From positions 1,860,001-1,924,000 of the forward strand of contig NZ_CP107853.1 of assembly GCF_036013525.1 (NCBI RefSeq): 64,000 nucleotides of DNA. Reading direction: 5' to 3'. Below are positions 32,342-39,429 of this stretch, in pieces (the first letter of the stretch is position 1; each line of letters opens with the position of its first letter). This stretch comes from Nonomuraea sp. NBC_00507 (GTDB lineage: Bacteria; Actinomycetota; Actinomycetes; Streptosporangiales; Streptosporangiaceae). The translations under genes were made by a program, and so were the position numbers. Below the pieces are notes generated by a model, which searched no databases, was not told the DNA's origin, and was given only the letters and a program-made list of their open reading frames with translations.

Positions 32342-33528
32342 CCATCGGACAGGCCGCGATCGGCCGGATCTTCCGCGAGGAATACGGCCGGTCGCTGGCC
32401 AGCCTGATCGGCGTCTTCGATGACATCGACGCCGCCGAGGACGCGGTGCAGGAGGCGTTCGCCCTGGCCCTGATCAAGTGGCCGGCCGAAGGACTGCCGC
32501 CCAACCCGGGCGGCTGGATCACCGTCACCGCCCGTAACCGCGCGATCGACCGCCTGCGCCGCCAGACCCGCGAAAGGCACCTGCTGGGCGACGTGACGCT
32601 CCTGACGCCCGACCGCGAACCGGAGGAGAAAGACCCGGTGCCCGACGACAGGCTCAAGCTGATCTTCACCTGCTGCCACCCCGCCCTGTCCGCCGAGGCG
32701 CAGGTGGCGCTCACGCTGCGACTGCTCGGCGGCCTGTCCACCGACGAGGTCGCCCGGTCCTTCCTTGTCACCGAGCCGGCCATGGCCCAGCGCCTGGTCC
32801 GCGCCAAACGCAAGATCAAGGCCGCGAGCATCCCGTACCGGATCCCCGCCGACGATGAGCTGCCCGGCCGCCTGCCCCCCGTGCTGGCCGTCATCTACCT
32901 CATCTACACCACCGGCCTGTCCGGCCCGGGGGAGCGGGGCCTGTGCGCCGAGGCGATCCGGCTGGCCCGCATCCTCGCCACGCTCATGCCCGGCGAGGCG
33001 GAGGTCGCCGGGCTGCTGGCCCTGCTGCTGCTCATCGAATCGCGGCGCGCCGCACGCACCCGGCCCGACGGCTCCCTGATCCTGCTCGGCGACCAGGACC
33101 GCCGGCAGTGGGACCGCTCCCTGATCGCGGAAGGCCAAGCGATCGTCCGCCGCTGCCTCCTGCACGACCGGCCGGGACCCTACCAGCTACAGGCCGCCGT
33201 CAACGCCGTGCACGCCGACGCCCCCACCACCGCCCACACCGACTGGCCACAGATCATCACCCTGTACGACCACCTGTACGCCCTCGCACCCACCCCGGTC
33301 GTCGCACTCAACCGCGCCATCGCCATCGCCGAAGTCCACGGCCCTGCCACCGCCCTGACCCTGATCGACCAGCTCGACCTCGACCACTACTACCCTTTCC
33401 ACGCCGCCCGCGCCGACCTGCTCCGGCGCCTCGACCGTCACAGCGAGGCCGCCACCGCCTACCAGTGCGCCGCGGACCTGGCGCCCGCCGGCCCCGAGCG
33501 AGACTTCCTCACCCGCGGCGGCCGCTGA
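32338..33528 (+). CDS. ECF42-type RNA polymerase sigma factor
   Basis: A 396-residue sigma factor. Region 2 is IFREEYGRSLASLIG through AEDAVQEAFALALIKWP; region 4 covers VALTLRLLGGLSTDEVARSF with a helix-turn-helix around EPAMAQRLVRAKRKI. The long C-terminal extension (about 190-396), with CAEAIRLARILATLMP and TPVVALNRAIAIAEVHG, is the DUF6596/TPR-like domain that defines ECF42 (SigI-like) sigma factors. In this group the extension, not an anti-sigma factor, is thought to control activity. No anti-sigma gene is adjacent. GTG start overlaps the DGPF stop. Confidence 0.92.
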   Translation: MTIGQAAIGRIFREEYGRSLASLIGVFDDIDAAEDAVQEAFALALIKWPAEGLPPNPGGWITVTARNRAIDRLRRQTRERHLLGDVTLLTPDREPEEKDPVPDDRLKLIFTCCHPALSAEAQVALTLRLLGGLSTDEVARSFLVTEPAMAQRLVRAKRKIKAASIPYRIPADDELPGRLPPVLAVIYLIYTTGLSGPGERGLCAEAIRLARILATLMPGEAEVAGLLALLLLIESRRAARTRPDGSLILLGDQDRRQWDRSLIAEGQAIVRRCLLHDRPGPYQLQAAVNAVHADAPTTAHTDWPQIITLYDHLYALAPTPVVALNRAIAIAEVHGPATALTLIDQLDLDHYYPFHAARADLLRRLDRHSEAATAYQCAADLAPAGPERDFLTRGGR

Positions 33529-33848
33529 TCCCCTTTTCTGTAATTTGCCGTCCCCATGGCGCCGCTTTGAAAGGCCGGGGGAACCGCTGTCCAGGCCTCC
33601 CTCAGCGGTGCGAATACGCGCTCGAAGGCTTGCTGCGGCGTGCCGCCGTATTTCTTGAGGTGCGCGGCTAATTACGTGCATGTAATGATGCGCCAGAAAT
33701 GAGGATTTACTTCTGGCCGGGAGATTCCGCCCGTCATTGCGATTAGTCTGAATCATGTTCAGCGCTGTATCGGCGTATCCCGGGAATCGACGCTCATCAT
33801 CCGATCCCATCCATCGAGATTCGGTCTCACTTCAGGGAGTGATCTCTG
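33529..33848. other. 320-bp noncoding region with a 16-bp dyad
   Basis: No convincing gene. Base composition drops from about 33660 onward. ATTACGTGCATGTAAT (33671-33686) is a 16-bp palindrome with a single mismatched pair and is a candidate operator. The stretch AGGGAG (33834-33839) is the ribosome binding site for the following small gene. Confidence 0.45.
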
Positions 33849-34070
33849 ATGTTCAAGCGTTTGCTTCTCGCCGTCGCGCTGACGGCGTCCACGCTCTTCA
33901 TCTCCGGCACCGCCACCAGCGCCGCGCAGGCCTCCGACGCAAGCCGCTGCGCGCCGGCCCAGCAGGTCACGCAGGCCTCCGGCACAGCCCGGAGGTGCGA
34001 GTGGCGAGGTAAGTGCTACTGGTGTTACCGGAAGGGACGCTGGGAGCGCCAGTACTGCAAGGGCAACTAG
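33849..34070 (+). CDS. Small secreted cationic cysteine-rich peptide
   Basis: A 73-residue precursor. Residues 1-28 are a clear Sec signal peptide (FKRLLLAVALTASTLF core, AQASDA cleavage region). The mature part of about 45 residues has five cysteines, most in the C-terminal RRCEWRGKCYWCYRKGRWER block, many Arg/Lys and aromatic residues. ATG at 33849 with AGGGAG 9 nt upstream. The odd cysteine count means at least one is unpaired or intermolecular. I do not recognise a family. An antimicrobial, signalling or cell-wall role is conceivable but unproved. Confidence 0.75.
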   Translation: MFKRLLLAVALTASTLFISGTATSAAQASDASRCAPAQQVTQASGTARRCEWRGKCYWCYRKGRWERQYCKGN

Positions 34071-34100
34071 TCGCACCTGCGGCTGACCCCAACGAACAAC

Positions 34101-34136
34101 GGCAGCCTCGCGAGACGCCGACCTCGCGGGGCTGCC
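34101..34136. terminator. Bidirectional terminator
   Basis: GGCAGCCTCGCGAG (34101-34114) pairs with CTCGCGGGGCTGCC (34123-34136) with one G-T mismatch and an 8-nt loop. It lies between the convergent peptide and cobF genes. Confidence 0.65.
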
Positions 34137-34152
34137 CGTTCGCATGCGGCGC

Positions 34153-34881
34153 TCAACGCCGTCGCAGCAGGTACGTGTCCATGATCCAGCCCTTGCGCGT
34201 CCTGGCTTGGGCGCGCAGCTCCTTGATCCGCTCGCCCACCTCCGCGACCGGGCCGGCGACCAGGATCTCGTCCGGCGTGCCCAGGTAGGCGCCCCAGTAG
34301 ATGTCGAAGTCGTCGAGCCCGTCGAAGGCGCACCGCGCGTCCAGCATGATCACCATGTCGTCCGCCGTCGGACCCTCCTCAACGAGGCGACGGCCGGTCG
34401 TGACGTGGACGGGCCGGGCCACCCGGGTGAGGCTGGTGCGGTGGCGGGCGGTGAGCGCGGCAATGGCGCTGATGCCCGGAATCACGTCGATCTCGTAGTC
34501 CGGCAGGCGTTCCAGGATGGCCAGGGTGCTGTCGTAGACGCCGGGGTCGCCCCAGACCAGGAAGGCCCCGGTCTGCCCGTCGGCGAGGGCCTCGTTGATC
34601 ATCTGCTGGTAGAGCGTGGCCCGGCGCTCCCGCCAGTCCTCGACTGCTTCGGCGTAAGCCGGGGTGGTCCGGTCCCGTTCCGGGTCGCGCGCCTCGACGA
34701 TCCGGTACGGCCGGCGCCCGTGCTCCTCGATGAGCTGGTGGCGCAGTCGTACCAGGTCTTGCTTCTCCTGGCCCTTGTCGAGGAGGAAGAAGACGTCGGT
34801 GGCCGCGATGGCCTTGACGCCCTGGAGGGTCAGATGGTCCGGGTCGCCGGCGCCGATCCCGATGACGAGTAGCCGCTTCAC
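34153..34881 (-). CDS. cobF: Precorrin-6A synthase (deacetylating)
   Basis: A 242-residue tetrapyrrole methylase-fold enzyme. It starts KRLLVIGIGAGDPDHLTLQG, the SAM-binding glycine loop, and has FLVWGDPGVYDSTLAIL and the VIPGISAIAALTA segment. CobF performs C1 methylation with loss of the acetyl group, a step found only in the aerobic pathway. GTG at 34881 fits the conserved N-terminus. It is divergent from the F420 PPOX-cobL-cobM-cobK unit across 25 bp, so the promoters must overlap. Confidence 0.92.
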   Translation of the reverse strand: MKRLLVIGIGAGDPDHLTLQGVKAIAATDVFFLLDKGQEKQDLVRLRHQLIEEHGRRPYRIVEARDPERDRTTPAYAEAVEDWRERRATLYQQMINEALADGQTGAFLVWGDPGVYDSTLAILERLPDYEIDVIPGISAIAALTARHRTSLTRVARPVHVTTGRRLVEEGPTADDMVIMLDARCAFDGLDDFDIYWGAYLGTPDEILVAGPVAEVGERIKELRAQARTRKGWIMDTYLLRRR

Positions 34882-34906
34882 GGAGATGAGTGTGCCAGGA
34901 TGTGCC

Positions 34907-35293
34907 GTGAACCTTTTCAGCCGTGGTGAGGCTTTCGCTGAGTTTTGGCGGGAACGGCACCTGTGCACCCTGACCACCGTCCGCTCCGACGGGACGCCCC
35001 ACGTGGTGCCGGTGGGTGCGACGCTGGACCTGGTGGCCGGGATCGCCCGGGTGATCACCTCTGGCGGTTCGCGCAAGGCCCGGCTGATCGAGGCGGGGCA
35101 GGCGCGGGTGGCGCTGTGTCAGGTCGACGGCCGCCGCTGGTCGACCCTGGAGGGCGCGGCCGTGGTGCGGCGGGAGCCCGAGCAGGTGGCTGACGCCGAG
35201 CAGCGTTACGCCGAGAGGTACAAGCCGCCGCGGCCCAACCCGGAGCGGGTCGTGCTGGAGATCCACATCACCCGCGTGCTGGGGAATTTGTGA
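34907..35293 (+). CDS. F420-dependent PPOX-class oxidoreductase (TIGR03618-like)
   Basis: A 128-residue split-barrel flavin/deazaflavin protein. FWRERHLCTLTTVRSDGTPHVVPVG (read in two parts) is the family signature for binding F420 or FMN, and the C-terminus ends with EIHITRVLGN. GTG start at 34907. It leads the cobL operon with a GTGA overlap, an arrangement seen in several actinomycetes in my recollection. Whether it acts on a corrinoid intermediate, for instance as a reductase, is unknown. Confidence 0.88.
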   Translation: MNLFSRGEAFAEFWRERHLCTLTTVRSDGTPHVVPVGATLDLVAGIARVITSGGSRKARLIEAGQARVALCQVDGRRWSTLEGAAVVRREPEQVADAEQRYAERYKPPRPNPERVVLEIHITRVLGNL

Positions 35294-36447
35294 TCACGGT
35301 CGTGGGCATCGGCGCGGACGGCTGGGACGGGCTGGTTCCGGCCTCACGCGGGGCGATCGAGCAGGCTGACGTCCTGGTCGGCAGTGCCAGGCAGCTCGAT
35401 CTGGTGCCCTTGGCGAGCGTTGAGCGGGTCGTGCTGCCGTCGCCGCTGCTGCCCAACCTCCCCGGGCTGCTGGACTCGCTCGCCGGACGAGCGGTCTGCG
35501 TGCTGGCCAGCGGTGATCCCCTGTTCTACGGCATCGGCTCGACCCTCGTGCGGCTGCTGGGGGCCGAGCGGGTCAGGGTGTTGCCGCACGTGTCCTCCGT
35601 CTCGCTGGCGTGCGCGCGGCTCGGCTGGCCGGTCGAGCAGGTCGAAGTGGTGAGCGCGGTGGGGCGCCCGCTGGCGGCGCTGCGCGCCGTGCTCGCTCCG
35701 GGGCGGCGGGTGTTGGTTTTGGGGACTTCGGCGGACGCCGTCAGCGATTTGCTGGACTTTTCCGGATATACGGGCAGCCGGGTCACGGTCCTGTCCGACC
35801 TGGGCGCCGAGACCGCCAGGCCGGACTCGCCGCTGCGCATCATCGCCATCGAGTGCTCGGCGAGCGACACTCCGCTGTCCAGGGTGCCGGGCCTGCCCGA
35901 CGAGGCCTTCGAGCACGACGGCCAGCTGACCAAGCGTGAGGTGCGCGCGGTGAGCCTGTCGCGCCTGGCGCCACTGCCCGGCCAGTTGCTCTGGGACGTC
36001 GGCGCCGGCGCGGGCAGCATCGCCATCGAATGGATGCGCACGCACCCGTCCTGCCGGGCGGTGGCGATCGAGAGTCGTGCCGACCGTGCCGAGCGGATCG
36101 CCCGCAACGCCGAGAGCTTGGGCGTCCCGGGGCTGGCCGTCGTGGCAGGCCGTGCGCCCGAGGCTCTCGACGGGCTGCCCACGCCGGATGCGGTCTTCGT
36201 CGGTGGCGGTGCGACCGTGCCGGGGCTGCTCGAGGCCTGCTGGGCGGCGCTGCGGCCGGGCGGGCGGCTGGTGGCCAACGCGGTCACCCTGGAGTCGGAG
36301 GCGCTGGTCGCGCAGTGGTTCGGCCGCGTCGGCGGCGACCTGGTGCGCCTGGCGGTGCAGCGGGCGAGCCCGGTGGGCGGGTTCACCGGGTGGCGGGCCG
36401 CGATGCCGGTGACGGTGTGGACGGTGGTCAAGGAAGGTGACGCATGA
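35290..36447 (+). CDS. cobL: Precorrin-6Y C5,15-methyltransferase (decarboxylating), CbiE-CbiT fusion
   Basis: A 385-residue two-domain enzyme. The N-terminal CbiE tetrapyrrole methylase domain (about 1-190) starts ITVVGIGADGWDGL and contains LASGDPLFYGIG. The C-terminal CbiT class I methyltransferase domain shows LTKREVRAVSLSRLAP, WDVGAGAGSIAIEW and DAVFVGGGATVPGL. It methylates C5 and C15 and decarboxylates the C12 side chain. GTG start overlaps the PPOX stop. The end of the gene, WTVVKEGDA, is duplicated immediately downstream. Confidence 0.94.
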   Translation: MITVVGIGADGWDGLVPASRGAIEQADVLVGSARQLDLVPLASVERVVLPSPLLPNLPGLLDSLAGRAVCVLASGDPLFYGIGSTLVRLLGAERVRVLPHVSSVSLACARLGWPVEQVEVVSAVGRPLAALRAVLAPGRRVLVLGTSADAVSDLLDFSGYTGSRVTVLSDLGAETARPDSPLRIIAIECSASDTPLSRVPGLPDEAFEHDGQLTKREVRAVSLSRLAPLPGQLLWDVGAGAGSIAIEWMRTHPSCRAVAIESRADRAERIARNAESLGVPGLAVVAGRAPEALDGLPTPDAVFVGGGATVPGLLEACWAALRPGGRLVANAVTLESEALVAQWFGRVGGDLVRLAVQRASPVGGFTGWRAAMPVTVWTVVKEGDA

Positions 36448-36472
36448 CCGTGGTCAAGGAAGGTGACGCATG
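36421..36472 (+). repeat. Two 26-bp tandem repeats at the cobL/cobM junction
   Basis: 36421-36446 and 36447-36472 differ at one of 26 positions, and a degenerate third copy begins at 36473. Each copy carries an AAGGAAGG ribosome-binding-like sequence and ends in ATG, so the array makes a chain of overlapping starts and stops. Confidence 0.9.
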
Positions 36473-36496
36473 ACCGTGGCAGAGGAAGGGATCTGA
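36444..36496 (+). other. Two overlapping minicistrons coupling cobL to cobM
   Basis: ATG 36444 opens a 9-codon frame (MTVVKEGDA) ending at TGA 36471-36473. ATG 36470 opens an 8-codon frame (MTVAEEGI) ending at TGA 36494-36496, which overlaps the cobM ATG at 36496. Every junction is an ATGA or TGATG overlap and each is preceded by a purine-rich AGGAAGG. They probably act only as a translational relay created by repeat expansion. Confidence 0.65.
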
Positions 36497-37251
36497 TGAC
36501 GGTCTATTTCATCGGTGCCGGTCCCGGCGCCGCCGACTTGATCACCGTGCGCGGCCTGCGCCTGCTGGAATCGGCGCCCGTCTGTCTGTACGCGGGCTCG
36601 CTCGTGCCCCGCGACCTGCTCGACGCCTGCCCTCCGGGGGCACGGCTGGTGGACACGGCCAACCTCACGCTGGACCAGATCGTGGCGGAGATCGCGACGG
36701 CACACGCCGGCGGCCGGGATGTCACCCGGCTCCACTCCGGGGATCCGTCGATCTTCAGCGCCGTCGCCGAACAGGTACGCAGGCTGGAAGAGCTCGGCGT
36801 GCCGTACGAGATCGTGCCCGGAGTCCCGGCGTTCGCGGCGGCGGCGGCCTCGCTGCGGCGGGAGCTGACCGTGCCGGGTGTCGGCCAGAGCGTCATCCTC
36901 ACCAGGACCTCGGCCCGTGCCACGCCGATGCCGCCGGGCGAGGACCTGGCGACCCTCGGCGCGGGCCGGGCGACCATGGTGCTGCATCTGGCTGTCCAGC
37001 GGATCGACTCCGTGGTGGCGGAGTTGCTGCCGGTCTACGGCGCGGACTGCCCGGTGGCGGTGGTGGCGTACGCCAGCCGGACCGACGAGCGCATCCTGCG
37101 CGGCACCCTGGCGGACATCGCCGCACAGGTGCACGAGGCCGGGATCAAACGGACCGCGGTGATCGTGGTCGGGCGGGTGCTGACCGCGTCGGAGTTCCCC
37201 GACAGCCACCTCTACAGCGCGGCCAGGGACAGATCGTGCGACGGGTCCTGA
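36496..37251 (+). CDS. cobM: Precorrin-4 C11-methyltransferase
   Basis: A 251-residue tetrapyrrole methylase. TVYFIGAGPGAADLITVRG is the SAM-binding N-terminus; RLHSGDPSIFSAVAEQ, EIVPGVPAFAAAAASL and VILTRTSARATPMPPGE are CobM/CbiF signatures. It methylates C11 of precorrin-4 to give precorrin-5. The ATG at 36496 is favoured by GAGGAAGGG upstream and by the family N-terminus. It overlaps cobK by 16 bp. Confidence 0.94.
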   Translation: MTVYFIGAGPGAADLITVRGLRLLESAPVCLYAGSLVPRDLLDACPPGARLVDTANLTLDQIVAEIATAHAGGRDVTRLHSGDPSIFSAVAEQVRRLEELGVPYEIVPGVPAFAAAAASLRRELTVPGVGQSVILTRTSARATPMPPGEDLATLGAGRATMVLHLAVQRIDSVVAELLPVYGADCPVAVVAYASRTDERILRGTLADIAAQVHEAGIKRTAVIVVGRVLTASEFPDSHLYSAARDRSCDGS

Positions 37252-37970
37252 TCCTGGGCGGCACCGCCGAGGCCAGAGCGCTGGCGGCGGAGCTGGTCGA
37301 GCGGGGCGTGCACGTGATCTCCTCGCTGGCGGGGCGGGTGCGCAATCCGAGGCTGCCGGCCGGAGAGGTGCGCGAGGGCGGGTTCGGCGGGCCGGAGGGG
37401 CTGGCCGCGTGGGTGCGGAAGGAACGTCCCGATGCGCTGATCGACGCGACCCATCCCTTCGCGGCGCGCATGACCGCTTCCGCGGTCGAGGCGGCCCGGC
37501 TGACCGGGACTCCGCTGCTGGTGCTGCGCAGGCCCGGCTGGCCGCAGGTGCCGGGCGAGCTCCGGGCGCCCTCGCTGGAGGCGGCCGCCGCCGAGCTGGC
37601 AGCCGGTGACCGGGTGTTCCTGACCACCGGCCGCCGGAGCCTGCCGATCTTCGCAGGCCTGACCGGCGTCTGGTTCCTCGCCAGATCGGTGGATCCCCCC
37701 GAGCCGCCGATTCCGCGAAATGTCCACATCATCCTGGACCGCGGGCCGTACACCTTCGCAGGCGAGCTAGCCCTCATCGATGAGCACCACCTGACCGTCC
37801 TGGTCACCAAGGACAGCGGCGGCGAGCTGACCCAGGCCAAGCTCGCCGCGGCCGGGGAACGAGGCCTCAAGGTGATCATGGTTGACCGTCCGCCCCTGCC
37901 GGGCGGCGTGACCCACGTCGAGACGGTCCCGGCCGCGCTCGATTGGCTCAGGGATATCGGCGCGGCGTGA
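37236..37970 (+). CDS. cobK: Precorrin-6A reductase
   Basis: A 244-residue Rossmann-like reductase. RRVLILGGTAEARALAAEL is the N-terminal nucleotide-binding segment; IDATHPFAARMTASAVEAA and LVTKDSGGELTQAKLAAA are CobK/CbiJ signatures. It uses NADPH to reduce precorrin-6A to 6B before CobL acts. GTG start lies within the cobM 3' end. Its last 23 bp overlap the convergent cobIJ gene. Confidence 0.93.
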   Translation: MRRVLILGGTAEARALAAELVERGVHVISSLAGRVRNPRLPAGEVREGGFGGPEGLAAWVRKERPDALIDATHPFAARMTASAVEAARLTGTPLLVLRRPGWPQVPGELRAPSLEAAAAELAAGDRVFLTTGRRSLPIFAGLTGVWFLARSVDPPEPPIPRNVHIILDRGPYTFAGELALIDEHHLTVLVTKDSGGELTQAKLAAAGERGLKVIMVDRPPLPGGVTHVETVPAALDWLRDIGAA

Positions 37971-39429
37971 AGACCGTGCCCTGCGGGGTCACGCGGGTGG
38001 TGGACGACCCGACGATCAACAGGCAGCGCATGTCCACCCGATCCGGGTCGAGCTCGCCCAGCGTCGTCACCGTCACGGACTCGCCGGCCCCGCCGACGTC
38101 CCGCCCGATCACCACGGGCGTCTCCGGAAGGCGGTGCTCCAGAAGCAGATCACGTGCGGCGGCCACCTGCCAAGTACGGCTGCGCGAAGCGGGGTTGTAG
38201 ATCGCCAGCACCAGGTCGGCCCGAGCCGCGGCGCTGAGCCGGGCGGCCACCACCTCCCACGGCTTGAGCAGGTCGGACAGGGAGATCACGCAGTAGTCGT
38301 GGCCCAGGGGAGCACCCACCCGGGAGGCGACCGCCTGGGCCGCGGTCAGCCCCGGCACCACGCGCACCGGGACGTCCGGGTAGTCCGCCGAGGCCTCCAG
38401 CACCGCGCTCGCCATGGCGAACACCCCAGGATCGCCCGACGAGACCACGGCCACCCGCCTGCCCTGCCGCGCCAGCTCCAGGGCATGCCTGGCGCGTTCG
38501 GCCTCGACCCGGTTGTCGGTGCGGTGGCGTTCTTGGCGAGGGTTGGGGGCCACCCGGTCGACGTACGGCCCGTATCCCACGATGTCGGTCGCCAAGGCGA
38601 GCGCGTCCTGCGCCTCGGGAGTCAGCCAGGGCCGCCCGGCGGGACCCAGCCCCACCACGACCACCTCGCCACCTCCGGGTGCTTGCGCGTCGTCCTTCGG
38701 CACGAAGGTGCGCTCGGCCGGGCTGGCCAGCAGGGCCAGGGAGAAGTACGGCACGCCGTCCGGGTCCACCTCCTTGAGCGGCGCGACCCGTTCGGCGCCC
38801 ATGCTGGCGCGCTCCACGTACCAGGCATCCTCCAGCCGCCCGGCCTCGGCGAAGGCGTCGCGCACCTTCTCGAAGGTCCGGCCCAGCTTGAGCACCGCCG
38901 CCGAGTCGGTCGCGCGCAGCCGCTCGGCCAGCACCTCGCCCGGGAGCGTGCCCGGCAGCACGGTCAGCACCTCCTCGCGCTCCACCAGGGGCCGCCCCAG
39001 CACGGCGGCCGCCGCGCTCACCGAGGTCACACCGGGCACCACCTCCGTCGGGTAACGGTGGGCCAGCCGCTTGTGCATGTGCATGTAAGAGCCGTAGAAG
39101 AGCGGATCGCCCTCGCTGAGCACGACGACCGTCCGGCCCGCGTCGAGGTGGGCGGCCAGCCGCGCCGCGCACTCGGCGTAGAAGTCGTCCAGCGCGCCCT
39201 GGTACCCACCCGGATGGTCGGTGGTCTCGACCGTCAACGGGTACTGCAGGAGCTCCTCGATCTGGCCCTCCCGCATGTACGTCAGCGCGATCGAGCGGGC
39301 GATGCTGCGCCCGTGCCTGGCGGCGTGGTACGCGATCACGTCGGCCTCGCCGATCAGCCGGGCGGTCTTGACCGTCACCAGTTCCGGATCGCCCGGTCCC
39401 AGGCCCACGCCGTACAGTCGTCCGGTCAC
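37948..39429 (-). CDS. cobIJ: Precorrin-2 C20- / precorrin-3B C17-methyltransferase fusion
   Basis: A 493-residue bifunctional enzyme. The CobI half (about 1-240) begins GRLYGVGLGPGDPELVTVK and has LSEGDPLFYGSYMHMH. The CobJ half begins about residue 250 (VVVVGLGPAGRPWLTPEA), with GYGPYVDRV, SSGDPGVFAMASAVLE, GHDYCVISLSDLLKPW and AIYNPASRSRTWQ. Together they perform C20 methylation and, after CobG, ring contraction with C17 methylation. CobI-CobJ fusions are common in actinobacteria. GTG at 39429 has GGAGG upstream and overlaps the cobN stop (GTGA), so it belongs to the riboswitch-controlled cobN transcript. Confidence 0.94.
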   Translation of the reverse strand: MTGRLYGVGLGPGDPELVTVKTARLIGEADVIAYHAARHGRSIARSIALTYMREGQIEELLQYPLTVETTDHPGGYQGALDDFYAECAARLAAHLDAGRTVVVLSEGDPLFYGSYMHMHKRLAHRYPTEVVPGVTSVSAAAAVLGRPLVEREEVLTVLPGTLPGEVLAERLRATDSAAVLKLGRTFEKVRDAFAEAGRLEDAWYVERASMGAERVAPLKEVDPDGVPYFSLALLASPAERTFVPKDDAQAPGGGEVVVVGLGPAGRPWLTPEAQDALALATDIVGYGPYVDRVAPNPRQERHRTDNRVEAERARHALELARQGRRVAVVSSGDPGVFAMASAVLEASADYPDVPVRVVPGLTAAQAVASRVGAPLGHDYCVISLSDLLKPWEVVAARLSAAARADLVLAIYNPASRSRTWQVAAARDLLLEHRLPETPVVIGRDVGGAGESVTVTTLGELDPDRVDMRCLLIVGSSTTRVTPQGTVFTPRRYP

